From NCBI GenBank assembly GCA_022579005.1, contig MU401555.1, positions 1 to 64,000 of the forward strand: a stretch of 64,000 nucleotides of DNA. Direction: 5' to 3'. This document shows, piece after piece, positions 9,211-21,882 of this stretch. Position 1 is the first letter of the stretch. Every line of letters starts with the position of its first letter. The notes beneath the pieces are model-generated. The model did no database searches. It had not been told where the DNA came from and saw only the letters and a list, made by a program, of their open reading frames with translations. A program made the position numbers and the translations under genes. This stretch comes from Poronia punctata (Eukaryota > Ascomycota > Sordariomycetes > Xylariales > Xylariaceae).

Positions 9211-12008
9211 AAAGTAGGAGGACAAAGACACGGAAAGAGGAGACGGAGAAAGGAGGGAAGTGAGGGCTATAACGGACTTCCAGAGTACCCATGGTAGTAA
9301 ACCTTGGCTTACATTACACTGACAGGGTCACAATGATGGCGCACAGCATTCGATTTCCGAAGCCTTTCAACAGACACCTTCCGTACATGGTACCTTACTC
9401 TTGAAAGAAACCTTACCCCTGCGTCAATGCTTTCGGTACAGTAATTGGGGCCGTCAACCGCTAGTAATCTTGGCCCTACTTGCTCCACCTAAAGTCACCT
9501 ACCGCACGTGGGTGACAGGTGGGGCTAGACTGCCTCTATCCCAGTTGGGTGAAGTGGATTCCGTGTTTTGGTTAGACTAGTAGCTATTTACAGAATGAGT
9601 ATTTTTTTCATCTCAGATAGTGGGGGAGATTCATTCTTGTTCAACCCCTGATCTTAAGCTGCGCTTTGACATGACATCTTCATGATTCCTGGAGAATATT
9701 ACACTGACATCGAGTTGTCATTACTACATTTTACCAGCACACATAGTAGTATTCAATATGGTCCGAGCGTCTTTTTAATCTCCAAAGGTCAGTTGCTCGC
9801 TTCGGTACCTAAGGGTAGGTTGTCGGTATTGCATTCAACCGATGTCACTACGTCAAGAATTTAAGCTTATTTTCCTTTATCGTCTGTCAAAGCATCCCTA
9901 CAGCATAGCACCGTAAGTCTTTAAACGTAAAGTTTCTATTCTAATGTGTGTGTAGATGGGGGCCTAGGTTATTGCCATGACGAGACGGTATCCCCGCCTA
10001 ATCTCCCTTCCTTACCACTTTCCCCCCTTGGATATGCTGTGTCCCGTTCCCGACTTCTAGATTTTATGTTTGAGTGCTGACAATGTTTCATGGATCGCGA
10101 CTGGATCTCGCATATTTCTGGGTTCTTTTCAGGGTCCCTGTGGCTGGTCTTTCACTACGCCATACTAAGTAGGTACCTATTTGCGTCTCGGTCCAGACAG
10201 ATCCTCCACACACTATGAAGCCGTCCTTCAGCTGGGGTGAAGCCTCGATTCCCCATCCATCTGCAACATGTCGCCACCGATGTTTATTGTATATCGGGCC
10301 TCTTGTGCAAACTACGTTCGCTATACCGAGATATACAGGTATACCTGAGAAGTAAGACGAATTCCCCGATTCGGATGCGAGGTAGCAGTACCATAACGCC
10401 ATTTCACAATTCACCCAACCTTTCTTCATATTCTCGGTAAAAGTACCATACTTTCATTTTTTAAGGCTGGGAACAATAAGCTATTTGGCGAAACTACGGT
10501 GATCAACCAACATTGAGCCTGTGTTTAGTATCCATCGAGCAGAAAGTCGCGTCTTAACAGAGTGTGTTATACCCCCTATTCAAGAAGATATGTAGAGAAC
10601 ATGATTCAACATGATTAAACAATGATTACTTATATCCTCCCTCTTACTCTTACAACTTCATTCATGAATGGTCTCGTCATTGCCCCCTGTTATAGGCTAC
10701 TCCTTCTTCCTTCGCTTTGCGCAAAATACTAATACGCAGCCCATAATCAGCCAGTTCACAGAACTCCGGACGCGTAAACAACCGCTCGCGTTACAGTCGT
10801 GTTTATCGTAGTAAGCCATAGATAAGGACGACATGGTCTCTTTTTATTCATTGGTCCTTATTTTGGTTGCATTGTGCGTTTTTGTAGGTGAAAGGAACCG
10901 CTCGAGAAAAATCATGACGTGATTTGATTCGCTTTTCGGTGTTTCGCAAGGCAAGAGCTGAGGCTGTTTACTCTAACCTACCTTCCGACATACAATTGAA
11001 GTAGGTACTACCTAACAAGGACATCGGAATACGGCAGCGCGTACCTGCCTTGACAGGCGAGGGGCTGAATTGGGTTGTAAGACAGAAGGAGGCTCATAAG
11101 GTTGTACTTACTCTGACCTGTCTTGTAGCTGAATGTCATAAAATTTTCCCACATCTATTTCTGGACAAACTCTGCCTTTTCGGCTTTATCTTCGTCTGCG
11201 ATGTAATGGTCTCGCCCGTTGTAGTCGGTGCTCACCTGTTAGGATCTTCTGGATTAGTAGTTGTTCAATCTTTAGTACTCTTTATACATCTGTTCTCGGA
11301 GATACGACTTCCCTGGTGTAGCATGTCACATCCAGCCCACCAAACGTTATCTCTCCCTTGCAGTCTGGAATGGATACGATAGGAGGAGTCTCGACAGCAA
11401 ACCCCCTCTTAGTAGCCATGTCGATAGACACACCCTATTCAACGCCATGGATTTACTGTAGTATTCCGCGGAAAGCTAGTATGCGCCGATATGCACGACA
11501 TAAGGTGCTGGGGATGAGAAAGGTGCAGGAACCAAACATTATCACCTTCATTACTGCGCTTAGAGACCAGATCTATGGGCCTGACTCAGTACCCTGTAAG
11601 CATCAAGGGTGAAAGTCGATGTGTGTATGTGTTCGCGTAACTCGGACACAGAAACGTGATATAGGAACAATGGAACACTAAGAATGGCAAGGGTTCAGAT
11701 TCTCGGTTATCCCATGTGGCGTCTTGCCACCCGGTCCTCTCATGATTAGTACTGACCGTCGATATCGATGAATATCCATCTCTCTAGGTATCGATCTCTT
11801 GTATAAATGAAGACGTCGCTGCCCTTCTAGCCAACATGATTCCTTCTGAAGATCACGCTCTCTACTTTCGTTCCATCTTCTACTCCGATCTAAAGGGGTT
11901 CTTGTGAGAGGGTTGTCCGGTGATCGTGTCCGATTCACATCCTCGTTTCCCCGGTATTTGTCCGAGTTCCACTACTTGATTTCCTGGAGAGTGGCCATTC
12001 AAGTCAAT
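9211..12008. other. 2.8-kb gene-poor stretch
   Basis: No open frame here shows a recognisable domain or a good start context. Frames of about 110 codons at 10088-10429 (minus) and 11050-11382 (plus) look like chance. Copies of the TAGGTAC motif occur near 10155 and 11001. The right end is presumably the promoter of the GMC oxidoreductase gene. Confidence 0.5.
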
Positions 12009-14599
12009 ATGGCGAAACACTTTGCCTACCTCGCGCTACTCAGTGCACTTGCTCCCATCACACAGGCTGGGTAAGTCATAACAGGCCATGGCTGTTTCCG
12101 GTACTGACAAGGGTATAGTGTCGGACCGGATGGTATTGATGTCTACATCGACAAGATACAAACCCAAAACACGTTTCCTCAAACTGGCCCTACACTCACT
12201 CCTCACGGTAAGATGATGATATCCCGTAGTGATGGGTCCACAACTGACAATGATATAAAACAGAGCCTCAGAAGAAGGAATATGAATACATCGTCATCGG
12301 TTCGGGCCCCGGAGGCTCCCCTCTGGCTGTCAACCTAGCTCGTGCTGGCCACAGTGTTCTTCTCGTCGATGCTGGTGGGGACTATGGTCACCTTCGCGAA
12401 GTCGAGTCTCCAGCTTTGGCCAATCCATCATCGGAAAGAAACGAAGTCAGCTGGGGCTTCTTCACTCATCACTACGCCAACGAGACAATGGCGATGAAAG
12501 ATCGCAAGCTTACCTATATGACGCCCGAAGGACAATACTATTGTGAGTGCCAATCTCTTATCATATGACGCTCGTCTGTGTGTGCCTGCAAGCGGTGCTG
12601 ACTTGAGTCTGAACAGCCGGTCAGAACCCCCCTGAGGGCTCGACGGTCCTTGGAAACTTTTACCCTCGTTACGGTGGTCTCGGCGGCTGCTCGGAACATA
12701 ATGCCTTGGTTGGCTTGCTCCCTAGCAAGAGCGACTTCAACTTCATTCGAGATGTTACTGGCGACCAGTCATGGGATCACTCCAACATGAGGAAGTACTT
12801 TAAGAAGATTGAGAACGCCGGATACCCTCTCACTGAGGATCAAAAGGTACGTATAACTGCACATGTCTTGTCTCCTTGATTACAATCACATCTGACGCCT
12901 TATTATGTGAAATAGAAGGACCACGGCTTCGACGGTTATCTCAACCTCAATATCAACCCCGAAGGTATCGCGGCGCAGGACATCAAGCTTATGTCTGCCC
13001 TCATTGGCGCAGCCAAGGGATTTGGACTATCTACCGATGACATCACCGCGGCCCTGGAGCAGACTGTGGTGTCGGCCACTTCACGCCAAATCGACCCCTA
13101 TACCCAACTTCTACCCCTCAACCAGACCGAAGCCCTCACTGCGGCCTTTGGCAACATGCTCGTTCACGATATCAACTCGGCCGCTCCGGATCGTGATACC
13201 AAGAAAGCCCTCGCTCGTTTGCCCGAGGCCATGGATAACAAGCGGTACCGCCGTTCGTCTCCTCGAGATTACGTGTATGATACCGCCACCGCCAGAAACC
13301 GTGACGGCTCGAAGAAGTACAAGTTGGAGGTCGCTCTCAACACCCTCGTCACAAAGGTCACATTTAGCGAGTCGGAGTGCGGAAAGCCCAGGGCGGACGG
13401 TATCGAATATCTTTACGGCCAGTCACTCTACCGTGCCGACCCGCGCGCAACTAACAAGGATGGTGGCAAGCCTGGGTCTGTCAGGGCAACCAAGGAAGTC
13501 ATCGTCTCTGGTGGTGCTTTTAACTCTCCTCAGATCTTGAAGCTTTCCGGTGTTGGTCCCAGAGAAGAGTATGTATCATCGAATTTGCTATGCCCTGCGC
13601 CCCCTTATGCCAGTCATCTCCCTGGGGTCCCCTGCCTGTCGCTCCTGGCCCGGTGTAATACTGAGAGGTTAACGCTAACGATTCATAACCAGACTTGAAA
13701 AGTTCGACATTCCTGTGGTAGTCGATCTACCCGGTGTTGGCAAGAATCTACAGGATCGCCTAGAAGTGAGCGTCAATGCCGACTTCCCTACCAACTTCAC
13801 CCGTATCCTTGACTGCACGTACCTTGGCACCGAAGATGACCCTTGCTGGTCTCAATACGTCGACCCCCGTAATCGCGATGCCGAGAAGGGTCAATATGCC
13901 TCTAGTGGTAACTACTTTGGTGCCTTTTGGAGCTCTTCTTATTCCGAGGATGGCGAGCATGATCTTTGGATCGGTGGTTTCCCAGCTACCTTTACCGGCT
14001 TCTATCCTGGATATGTAAGTTACTTGATGTTCCCCCCAAGTCGTATCAACAACACTAATTTAAAAACTTAGTCTTCCAATGCGGCTACACCCGACAAAAA
14101 GAACCACTGGTCTTGGCTTATCCTAAAGGCTCACACTCGCAACCGGGCTGGTACCGTTGAGCTCGCCTCGGCAAATCCCCGTGATACACCCGTCGTTACT
14201 TTCCACAGTTTGTATGAAGGCCTGTCGAAAGAAGAGGCCGACAAGGATGCCAAGGCTGTGGTCGAGGGTATTCGTATGGCTCAGAGCTTCTACAAGAACA
14301 CACCCGACGTCGATGGACTACCTGTGCAGTTCTGGCCCCCGCCTGAAGTCGACTCTGACGAAGACCTTCTTCAGTGGGTCACGGAAGAGGCATGGGGACA
14401 TCATGCTTCATGCTCCAACAAGATTGGTGCTCATGATGACCCTATGGCTGTTGTGGATTCCAACTTCCGCGTGCACGGCACCCGGGGTCTAAGAGTTGTT
14501 GATGCCTCGGTTTTCCCCAAGATTCCCGGCACATTCATTGCCCTGCCTGTTTTGATGCTTTCCGAAAAGGCTTCAGCCGACATCCTAAGCGGCAAATAA
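12009..14599 (+). CDS. Secreted GMC-family FAD oxidoreductase
   Basis: This is a flavin-dependent glucose-methanol-choline oxidoreductase of about 720 residues. Seven exons fit in frame: 12009-12070, 12119-12207, 12264-12542, 12617-12846, 12916-13568, 13693-14014 and 14072-14599. The first 20 residues (MAKHFAYLALLSALAPITQA) form a signal peptide, so the enzyme is likely extracellular. The FAD-binding Rossmann motif GSGPGG lies at residues 63-68 within YEYIVIGSGPGGSPLAVN. PRYGGLGGCSEHNA and VSGGAFNSPQILKLSGVG are the GMC signature regions. The C-terminus has the active-site His (about 656, WGHHASC) and VVDASVFPKIPGTFIALP. The place usually held by the second catalytic His or Asn is Phe (about 700). 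The substrate is unknown; relatives oxidise alcohols, sugars or aryl alcohols. Confidence 0.9.
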
Positions 14600-16692
14600 G
14601 CATGCTCATGGTATAGGATCAGACACTAGATTTGGGGGGAAAGGGTTGGGAAAGGCGTCTCTATAAGACGGTCGGCAAAGGGAAACGGACTGGGGGTATA
14701 TAGTTTGGATTTTTCGGATAGATTGCACATAGTTATTCCCCTATCCTGTACATAGTCATATTTTACTCACATATACAATCGTTTTGAACATTAGCCTTGC
14801 CCACGATATCCGTCATAAGCTTTGTTCATACTGTCAGAGACATAGAGTTAATCTCATCTGTCAATCTCATCTCTGGAGACTGTCTCGAAAGCATTCTCGG
14901 GCGCCACACTCCAATCCCTGAGCTTTGTCATGAACTGAATTGAAATAGGCCCTTGAGATGACGTAATTAGCGTTGTACCCCAACGGATCTCACAAGGGTA
15001 GAGTAGGCAGGACACGGCGATAAAGAGCACGAAACCAATGGCAGACATTGAAAGAGTCCATAAACTAATGTACTCTCGAATCCTCATGTTCCATCCCATG
15101 TGCAATATGATTTAGGTAAGGTAAAGTAAAGGCAGTCCACGTGAATAGGCACATACTCGTAAGCGCGGAATTAAATACTTGAACAGGGTTTCAAGTATGT
15201 AATTATTAGGTTAGCCGTTCACGGGGATATGTCACTTAGAGGGAAAGCCTCGGGTCAACGCGGCCGTTTTATTTTTTATTTTTTAGTTTTTGGTACGAGT
15301 AGGTAGGTACCTACTTGTTTCCTATTCCATTGCTGACCAGTCAGTCAGATCGACGTGACCAATGATTGACTGACTCTATTTACAATGACGGCTTTTGTTA
15401 TAGCTAGCTAGGTTAGAGGGGTTCTTTGGAAAAGTGAAGAGAAGAGAAGAAAAAAGTGGCTTGGTTTGTAGAAGATAAGAGAGGGAATGGAAATGGAAAT
15501 GAAAATGAAAATGGGATGTCAGTACAACTAACTGGAAGAGAGTGACCAAAACTCTAGACTAGAGATGGGATGAAACAGACACCAAAGATCAAGAAGAAAG
15601 AAAAGAGGTTGGCGAATAAAAAGTCTCGGCTTGTCCCTTTTCGGCAAGTCGTTTAACTTACTTACGAGTACCTACCCAGCCGCCTCCAGTCGTGATCTGA
15701 TCTGGGGAGGGACCCGCCCCGCACAAGGTGTGGTGTGCAAGTGGATCGTGGGATGGATGGTGGTGTGTGCCGTTGTAAACCGAAATAACCGAGTGAGAGG
15801 CCGTATTTGGAGTATGGGAGAAGGTGTGAGCGGTAAGAGCGTGTAGATAGATAATGATCTCCAAATTTAGGTATCTATCTATCTATCTTACTTGAATTTT
15901 TATCTATGGTGTCTATGAGTACGAGTAGGTAAGGTAGGTTACAGGTAGGAGGCCTCGTCTGCGTCCACAGTCCACTTATCTCCGGAGCGAGCAATTGATA
16001 AAGCAAGTAAGGTAATATAGTCGACTAAAAACTTGCTCCCGAGATACCTTTACTCAACCATCTTGCGATAACAACACAGGCTGAACAAAAAGAAGCCCCT
16101 ATCAACAGTGTTTCTAGAAGAATAAAATAAATCGACACCCCCACCCCAACACCCCGAAAATGCACGATGGCAGGGCAGGGTAGGGCAAGGTACATATTAC
16201 AATCCCGGCAAAAATGATCTACATTCCAAGGAAAATCAGATCGGGGGGGGGGGGGTCTATTCTACAAATAGGAAGTCGAGAAAAACAAGAAACATGCCAA
16301 AAATCACCTACCTACCTTTAAGGTACCTACCCTTTTTCTCTCATCTTTGAAAGGGACGAACTACTAACCTACCTAGACTAAAACAAGGGGCCGTCTTGCC
16401 GTTCCTTAGTGTGTTGAGTACGTAATAATCTTTATTTCGAATAAATAAGTAAGCCTCTCCTCCATAACCCCACGAACAATTGTAAAGGATCTCACTTACC
16501 TATTGTTTCTGTTTCAACCTGGACAAGGCTTATTTTCTTTCTTTGAACAGTTGACTGTCGTGATCGTGTTTTAACCTTTCTTGTTCCATTGGGATTACTA
16601 CCAGCATTCCCCTGATTCTACCTCATAGGCTTATACCCCACGCCCTTTAACAACAACTTTTAGACTCCCACTTCTATATAAACTATCCGAGC
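14600..16692. other. Intergenic and long arginase upstream region
   Basis: There is no supported gene. A minus-strand frame at 14854-15105 (83 codons) contains one possible membrane helix but has no homology I recognise and is left uncalled. The stretch is dense in dispersed motifs: TACGAGTAGGTAGGTACC at 15294, TACGAGTACCTACC at 15663, TACGAGTAGGTAAGG at 15920 and ACCTACCTACC near 16306. It also holds a TATC microsatellite (15871-15889) and a run of 13 G (16243-16255). The region next to 16692 should hold the arginase promoter and leader. Confidence 0.5.
16243..16255 (+). repeat. Run of 13 G
   Basis: Thirteen consecutive G residues lie about 440 bases upstream of the arginase start. Such a tract is prone to length change and sequencing error. 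Confidence 0.9.
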
Positions 16693-17802
16693 ATGAACAC
16701 TTCCAAGGTAGCTTCCAAGTTCCTCTCCCACCCGGAGGACATAGGAGTTGTTGCTGTTGGTTTTTCGGGTGGCCAGGTAAGGAATTCGATCATCTCTTCA
16801 ACCTTGTAATCATATAGAAGCTGACGGGGTGGTCTTGGATGTCAGGGCAAAGCTGGTGTCGATGCCGCTCCTTCGGCTCTAATCGAATCCGGTCTTCTTA
16901 CTCAACTACGGGATGAATTAAGCTACAAGCTCTACGGCGACGATAAAGTCAACAGCTACAATGAACACGTCCCAAAGGAGGACCCACCCTATAGGAACAT
17001 GAAAAACCCCGGTACCGTCAGTGCCGTGACCAAGCGACTAAGTGAAGAAGTATACTCTCACGCCAAGGAAGGTCGGATGGTGTTGACGTTGGGTGGTGAT
17101 CACTCCATTGCGATCGGTACTATTGCCGGTACAGCCAAGGCGATTCGGGAACGGTTGGGTCGAGAGGTTGCCGTCATCTGGGTCGATGCGCACGCCGATA
17201 TCAACACGCCCGAGACGAGCGATTCCGGAAACATTCATGGTATGCCCGTGGCTTTTGTTTCTGGCTTGGCGAAAGAGGAGAAGCCCGAGTACTTTGGTTG
17301 GCTCAAGTCGGAACATATGCTGAATGTCAATAAACTGGTCTATATCGGACTTCGGGATGTTGATGCGGGCGAAAAGAAGATACTCCGCGAAAACGGCATC
17401 AGAGCATTTAGCATGTTTGACATTGATCGGTATGATATCTTGATAATATCTTTGGCGGAATGACGAACATGCTGACTTTGGGTTTCTAGTTACGGAATTG
17501 GACGGGTAGTCGAAATGGCCTTGGCACATATCGGAAACGACACGCCCATCCATCTTTCATTCGACGTCGACGCGCTAGATCCGATGTGGGCGCCCAGTAC
17601 AGGAACTCCAGTCAGAGGAGGGTTGACATTACGAGAGGGTGATTTCATCTGCGAAAGCGTTCATTTGACAGGAAGTCTAGTGGCCGTCGATCTAGTCGAA
17701 GTCAACCCTAGCCTGGCGGCGAATCGTGAAGCAGAAGCATTGGAGACGGTTAGAGCGGGATGCTCGCTCGTTCGATGTGCGTTGGGAGAGTCGTTGTTAT
17801 AG
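16693..17802 (+). CDS. CAR1: Arginase
   Basis: Arginase hydrolyses L-arginine to ornithine and urea, the first step of arginine catabolism in the fungal cytosol, and needs two manganese ions. Three exons fit in frame: 16693-16776, 16846-17429 and 17490-17802, giving 326 residues, the normal family length. All metal-ligand motifs are present: GGDHS (His114), DAHAD (Asp142, His144, Asp146) and SFDVDALDP (Asp248, Asp250). The conserved GTPVRGGLTLREG and VDLVEVNP segments are also there. The ATG at 16693 begins a short N-terminal exon encoding VGFSGGQ, joined to GKAGVDAAPSALIESGL as in other arginases. The upstream region is long and repeat-rich. I see no sign of damage. The symbol follows the yeast orthologue. 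Confidence 0.96.
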
Positions 17803-19445
17803 AGGCGAAGCTTTGTTGCGAGATATCAGCTGTTTATCGGCATTGCATTTGATCAACGACAGGGATATTTGGGTTCCGCGCGACACAATTGGAGGGACAT
17901 GCGTATAGATATAGCGAGGGGTAAGGGGCATTGATGCAGCTCCTGCAGGTGAAGACTGGGCGATGATAGGAATGTCGAGACATTGCTGGACAAGGGCTAG
18001 ACTTGGTTAGGATTCTTGTCGCTAGGGGTATTTGATGGTATGATTTATTGTACGATTCATGACGAACAAACATGGAGGGATGGGGTTGTGTTTTAGAAGA
18101 CCAAAGCCCCCGCACTTTACAATTGCATTCTAGGTTAGATACCTTAGGTACCCGTCCTCGTTTCAGGACGAACAACGAAAGTTTTGATCAACTTTCAATG
18201 AGCGTGTTGTTGTTCTGGGTAGTCATTTCTCTGGATTTTGGATATGATGTGGTAGGTGTAGTCTGTAGAACATCCAAGTTGGCACCAACACGAACACGTC
18301 TTGAACCAGAGTTACGGCATCCTTGATGACTTGTCGCAGTAGTCTGGCTGTTGCGTTTTCGTTTTCTCTCGTAACTGCCGGACAGCGACAGCAAGCTACC
18401 CCAAAACACCTGTCGCAGGCAGCTCCCACAGCACTCTCAATATGGCGTATGTAAGTACCTACAGCTACCGCCCCACCACTAACACTAACGTGACAAATGC
18501 TGTACGACAAGACACCAGCAATCGATGACTTGCATTTCGTTTCCAAGTCCTCCTAGGCCATCTTGTTCAAACCGTTCGATAAAAGTAAATAATCTAAAGC
18601 ATCATCATCTTCCCCTTGGGATTGTCGCTTCAATCCTGCATCTTCATGGTCTTATTAATACCTTGTCGCGCTTTTGAAATGCCGTACCTGAACCATCCGG
18701 TACCTGACTAAGATTGATCGTCGTCACCAAAAGTCTCCGCCAACTTGCGTCGCAGCCCGAAATCCCGCGCATCAAACAAACCAAACCGATTGGACCCATC
18801 TAACTTTAGTATTCTGAGTTGGCAAAAAGAAAGGTCATTAGATGGATGCATTGCATTACACACAAATCCAACAAATCTCCTTCCCTCTCGTGTTCCTTGC
18901 CCACGGTGAGGCAATCGATTTAATTGGCGGTTCAAACGGAATCGTGTCTCCCTCTCGCGCCAACACCTCTTCGAAAGCGAAAGCCGTAGCAAAGGACGGA
19001 CACCCATCTACTATTCGATGCGAAAAGAAAATCGGGTTCGAAAGTCGACTTTTGGAAATAGGTAGCTAGCTAGCTGTCTATTCGTCTGTTGCTATCAATT
19101 CATCGCATCGGGCGCCCATAAACCTCGACGATTTATCCCTCGAACTCTGTCTAAAACATCATCCCTTGGAGACGAAAAAAAGAACGACAAACATCAAACG
19201 ACTCGGGGGGTTGGGGGATTCCCTTCTTTTATTCTTCCCTCTAATCTTTTCCCCGAAGTCTATTGTGATTGATCAGATCATTGGAGGAAAAGACATAAAC
19301 ATTGCGAGAAGAGAACATCCCGCAGACATCCAAGCGACGCGACCGTGCCGTCAGGTAGCGCAGCGCAGCGCATCGAAGAACGCTTGAACCGAACGCGACG
19401 GACCGAACCGAATTAATCAATCCGAACAACTTCTGAAGAAAAAAA
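17803..19445. other. Intergenic, arginase to membrane-protein gene
   Basis: I see no gene here. Overlapping short frames of about 60-115 codons on both strands lack domain signals and start contexts. The right part is probably the leader and promoter of the gene at 19446. Confidence 0.45.
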
Positions 19446-20205
19446 ATGGCCGCATCAACCATGACAGGGACGGTATTGTCGGGTACGGCATCGGGGACAA
19501 GATCAGGATCTTACGGCTACGAACGTCGTATCCCCCGCGTCCATCGATACCACTGGCCGGCGATACAACTCAACATATGGATGTTGGTAATGCTAGCCGC
19601 GTCTCTCCTGATTGTGGGCGTTTTCGGCACATTCATTAGTGTCCAGCAACAGTTGGGTCTCGACGTACCATGGTGAGAGACCAAGACAAGACTAGACTTA
19701 CCACATCTTTCTTCGGGATGCGAAAAGCTAACCAGGAGATTGATTGATTTACTTCTAGGTACTTTTCCTACTACATTACCGTCTCGTCCCTCACAGTCGG
19801 CTTCATCGCCATGTTGCTCTGGTTAATCTCGCAACGACGACTATTACCGTCCATTGTCATTATCGGCGCCTTCATATTCTTCGTTCTGTGGCTCGTCGGC
19901 CTTATCGTTATAAGCATCGAGCTCTGGGGTCCTGCTGGCTCGGTCAGCGCGAACTGTGAAAGACTAGTCAACAATAATGTTCCTCATGGTAATACGCCCA
20001 CCGTGCTGGCGTGGTTGGAGCAGAGGTCAATATGTAAGTACACGGGTATTAAGTGGTCAAGGGGGGGAGTAGACATTAATTGCTTACTGACACATCTATC
20101 ATAGGTCAACAATGGCAGGCTGTATTTGCGTTTGCCCTAATAGGAACCATCTTTTTGCTGTGGATAATCATCATGGCCATCCAGGTGTTTTACGACGATT
20201 CGTGA
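19446..20205 (+). CDS. Four-helix (MARVEL-like) membrane protein
   Basis: This is a small integral membrane protein of 200 residues whose function I cannot name. Exons are 19446-19672, 19759-20033 and 20105-20205, with good GTGAGA and GTAAGT donors and in-frame joins. Four hydrophobic helices are visible at about residues 39-63, 77-99, 104-131 and 175-198, with short loops. One loop between helices 3 and 4 holds two Cys. This layout resembles the MARVEL fold of fungal plasma-membrane and eisosome proteins, but that is a topology match only. The N-terminus is rich in Gly, Ser and Thr, followed by a basic segment (YERRIPRVHRYHW) before helix 1. The C-terminus is very short (QVFYDDS). Confidence 0.82.
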
Positions 20206-20714
20206 TGGATTGGATAAATGGGATGTAATGGAGTAATATCGACACATGTTTTTGCTTTTTGTATGATTTTGGATAGAAGCTGAAATAAGACTGGCAAGCT
20301 ATCACGATTTTTTTGACATTTTTACCTAAACCACAAAGCAGAGTGACGCTTCCAGTACGGACTGTATTTTGGGATGTCCCAGGCTATCAAGCACATGGTT
20401 GATGGTTGGGCCAGGACGCAACAACTTCTATCTTGATAAAGAAGCAACACTACGAGCTGGATAATCGTATCGTCAAACTCTGGAAACCCAATATGATGGG
20501 TAATGGAAACAATTCACTCTACGACACACTGCTTTCACATAATTATTCCAATGCAGGTATAGTATTGTTCATGTTTTTATTATTCATTATCTTCGTACTC
20601 ATGCTTGTAGTACACTAATAAACAGCCCGACTAACAAGCTTCATGTCTGTAGGTATCGTGACTTAATCGTAACCACCACCACCACCAGTCCACCCGGGAC
20701 GGGGGGTTTATCAT
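20206..20714. other. Convergent intergenic region
   Basis: This region lies between the ends of the membrane-protein gene and the 76-residue minus-strand gene. It holds the 3' regions of both and no gene I can support. Confidence 0.5.
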
Positions 20715-21096
20715 TTAATTGGAGATCTTGCTGGGGACGTGGGTGCTGGAGTTGGTAACATTGTCAGCATTGTATCACGATGGGAAGGGAAGGATAGCCA
20801 AAAAACTTACCCAGTCTTCTTCTCAAACATATTACGACCGGCATCTGTGCCCTTCTCGAGCTGGTTATTGTTCAGATGACCTCCCAGCTTCTGGTTTGCG
20901 GCAGCGGCGCCTAGAATGATAATAAATACATGTAAGCATGGAATGGAATGGAATGGAATGGGGGGGATGTGGTGGGTTTGTCTGTTTGTTTCTTACCCTT
21001 GTCACCAAAGTCCTGACCACCGCTTGAACCACCAGTGTGGCTTTGGGTATTGCTGCTTCCATGGTTTCCACCGACGGCTTTCTTGATGGCGTCCAT
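20715..21096 (-). CDS. Small hydrophilic conserved fungal protein (76 aa)
   Basis: Three short exons on the minus strand join in frame: 21096-20997, 20910-20811 and 20745-20715. The product is 76 residues and starts MDAIKKAVGG. A Gly/Ser/Gln/His-rich segment follows, then FGDKG, then NQKLGGHLNNNQLEKGTDAGRNMFEKKTG, ending THVPSKISN. I recall similar small stress- or development-associated proteins (DKG ... EKxTDxxR ... YEKxTG ... VPxKxSN) in many filamentous ascomycetes, but I cannot name a function. There is no signal peptide or membrane segment, and it is probably soluble and largely unfolded. Intron 1 (20911-20996) contains a short GGAAT pentamer array. The exons are each too short to show as a long open frame. 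Confidence 0.8.
20939..20961. repeat. GGAAT pentamer microsatellite
   Basis: About four copies of the pentamer GGAAT lie in the first intron of the 76-residue gene, followed by a run of seven G. Confidence 0.85.
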
Positions 21097-21882
21097 TATG
21101 ATTTGTGGTTGTGGTGTTTTGTTTGGTATTTATTTAGAGAGAGTTTGTGGGAAGATGGTGTTGTTGTTTTTATTGTAGGATTGTTGATTGTGATGATGAT
21201 GATGATGATGATGGAGGAATATAAAAGTTGAATTGTTGGAAGATGTTTCCTCTCTTTATAAACACGATGGATGGATGGATGGATGGATGGATGGAAGCAA
21301 GCAGACGTTCGAAGCTACCCACCCACCTACCTTGACTACATCATAGGCAGTGACCTAATCTACCTAATCTTCAAAGTAGGTAGCAACTTCTTAGCTAAGG
21401 TAAGAGAAGGTAAGGTAGTCCCTACCGTTGACGTCCATGCCTTCCTTGTTCCTTCCATCATAGGGTCAGGGTCCTGTGGTACAAGGATGATGTAGTCGAA
21501 ACTGACTATCAAATCAATCAATACAGGTATTTGCGCATCCCTACCTCCACTGCCTCCCTACATTAAGTTGCGTTCTGTGCACGTACACTTACCTACATAC
21601 GAGTCGCGTCACACGTAAAATAGTTACAGACACGACAAATGTGCTATGACGTCTCGGGAAACCCGGCACCCCCCCCAGATGGAAAAAGCCCAGCCCTGCC
21701 AAGAATACTACTCTTCTCGGGCCGAGTGTGGGGATTTTTTAAAGGTCTAATTAGGTACGCTAATTTAGAGCTAGATCTAGTAAACAGACTGGATAATTCT
21801 ATTTATATTTGTTAAGGTATTAAACATTGTGTTTTACGAGTATCTTAATTAATATCTATCCGGTAATAGGCAAGAGTAGTTT
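21097..21882. other. Upstream region of the 76-aa gene and left flank of the retroelement
   Basis: It contains a GAT trinucleotide array (about 21190-21213), a GATG array (about 21266-21294), and many AGGTA/TACCT motifs between 21325 and 21425. A TATA-like TTTATAAA lies near 21256, about 160 bases upstream of the minus-strand start. The last 140 bases (from about 21741) are noticeably AT-rich. I see no further gene. Confidence 0.5.

Noticed and set aside
14854..15105. 83-codon minus-strand frame with one hydrophobic segment
   Set aside because: One possible helix is weak evidence. No flanking exon or homology could be recognised.
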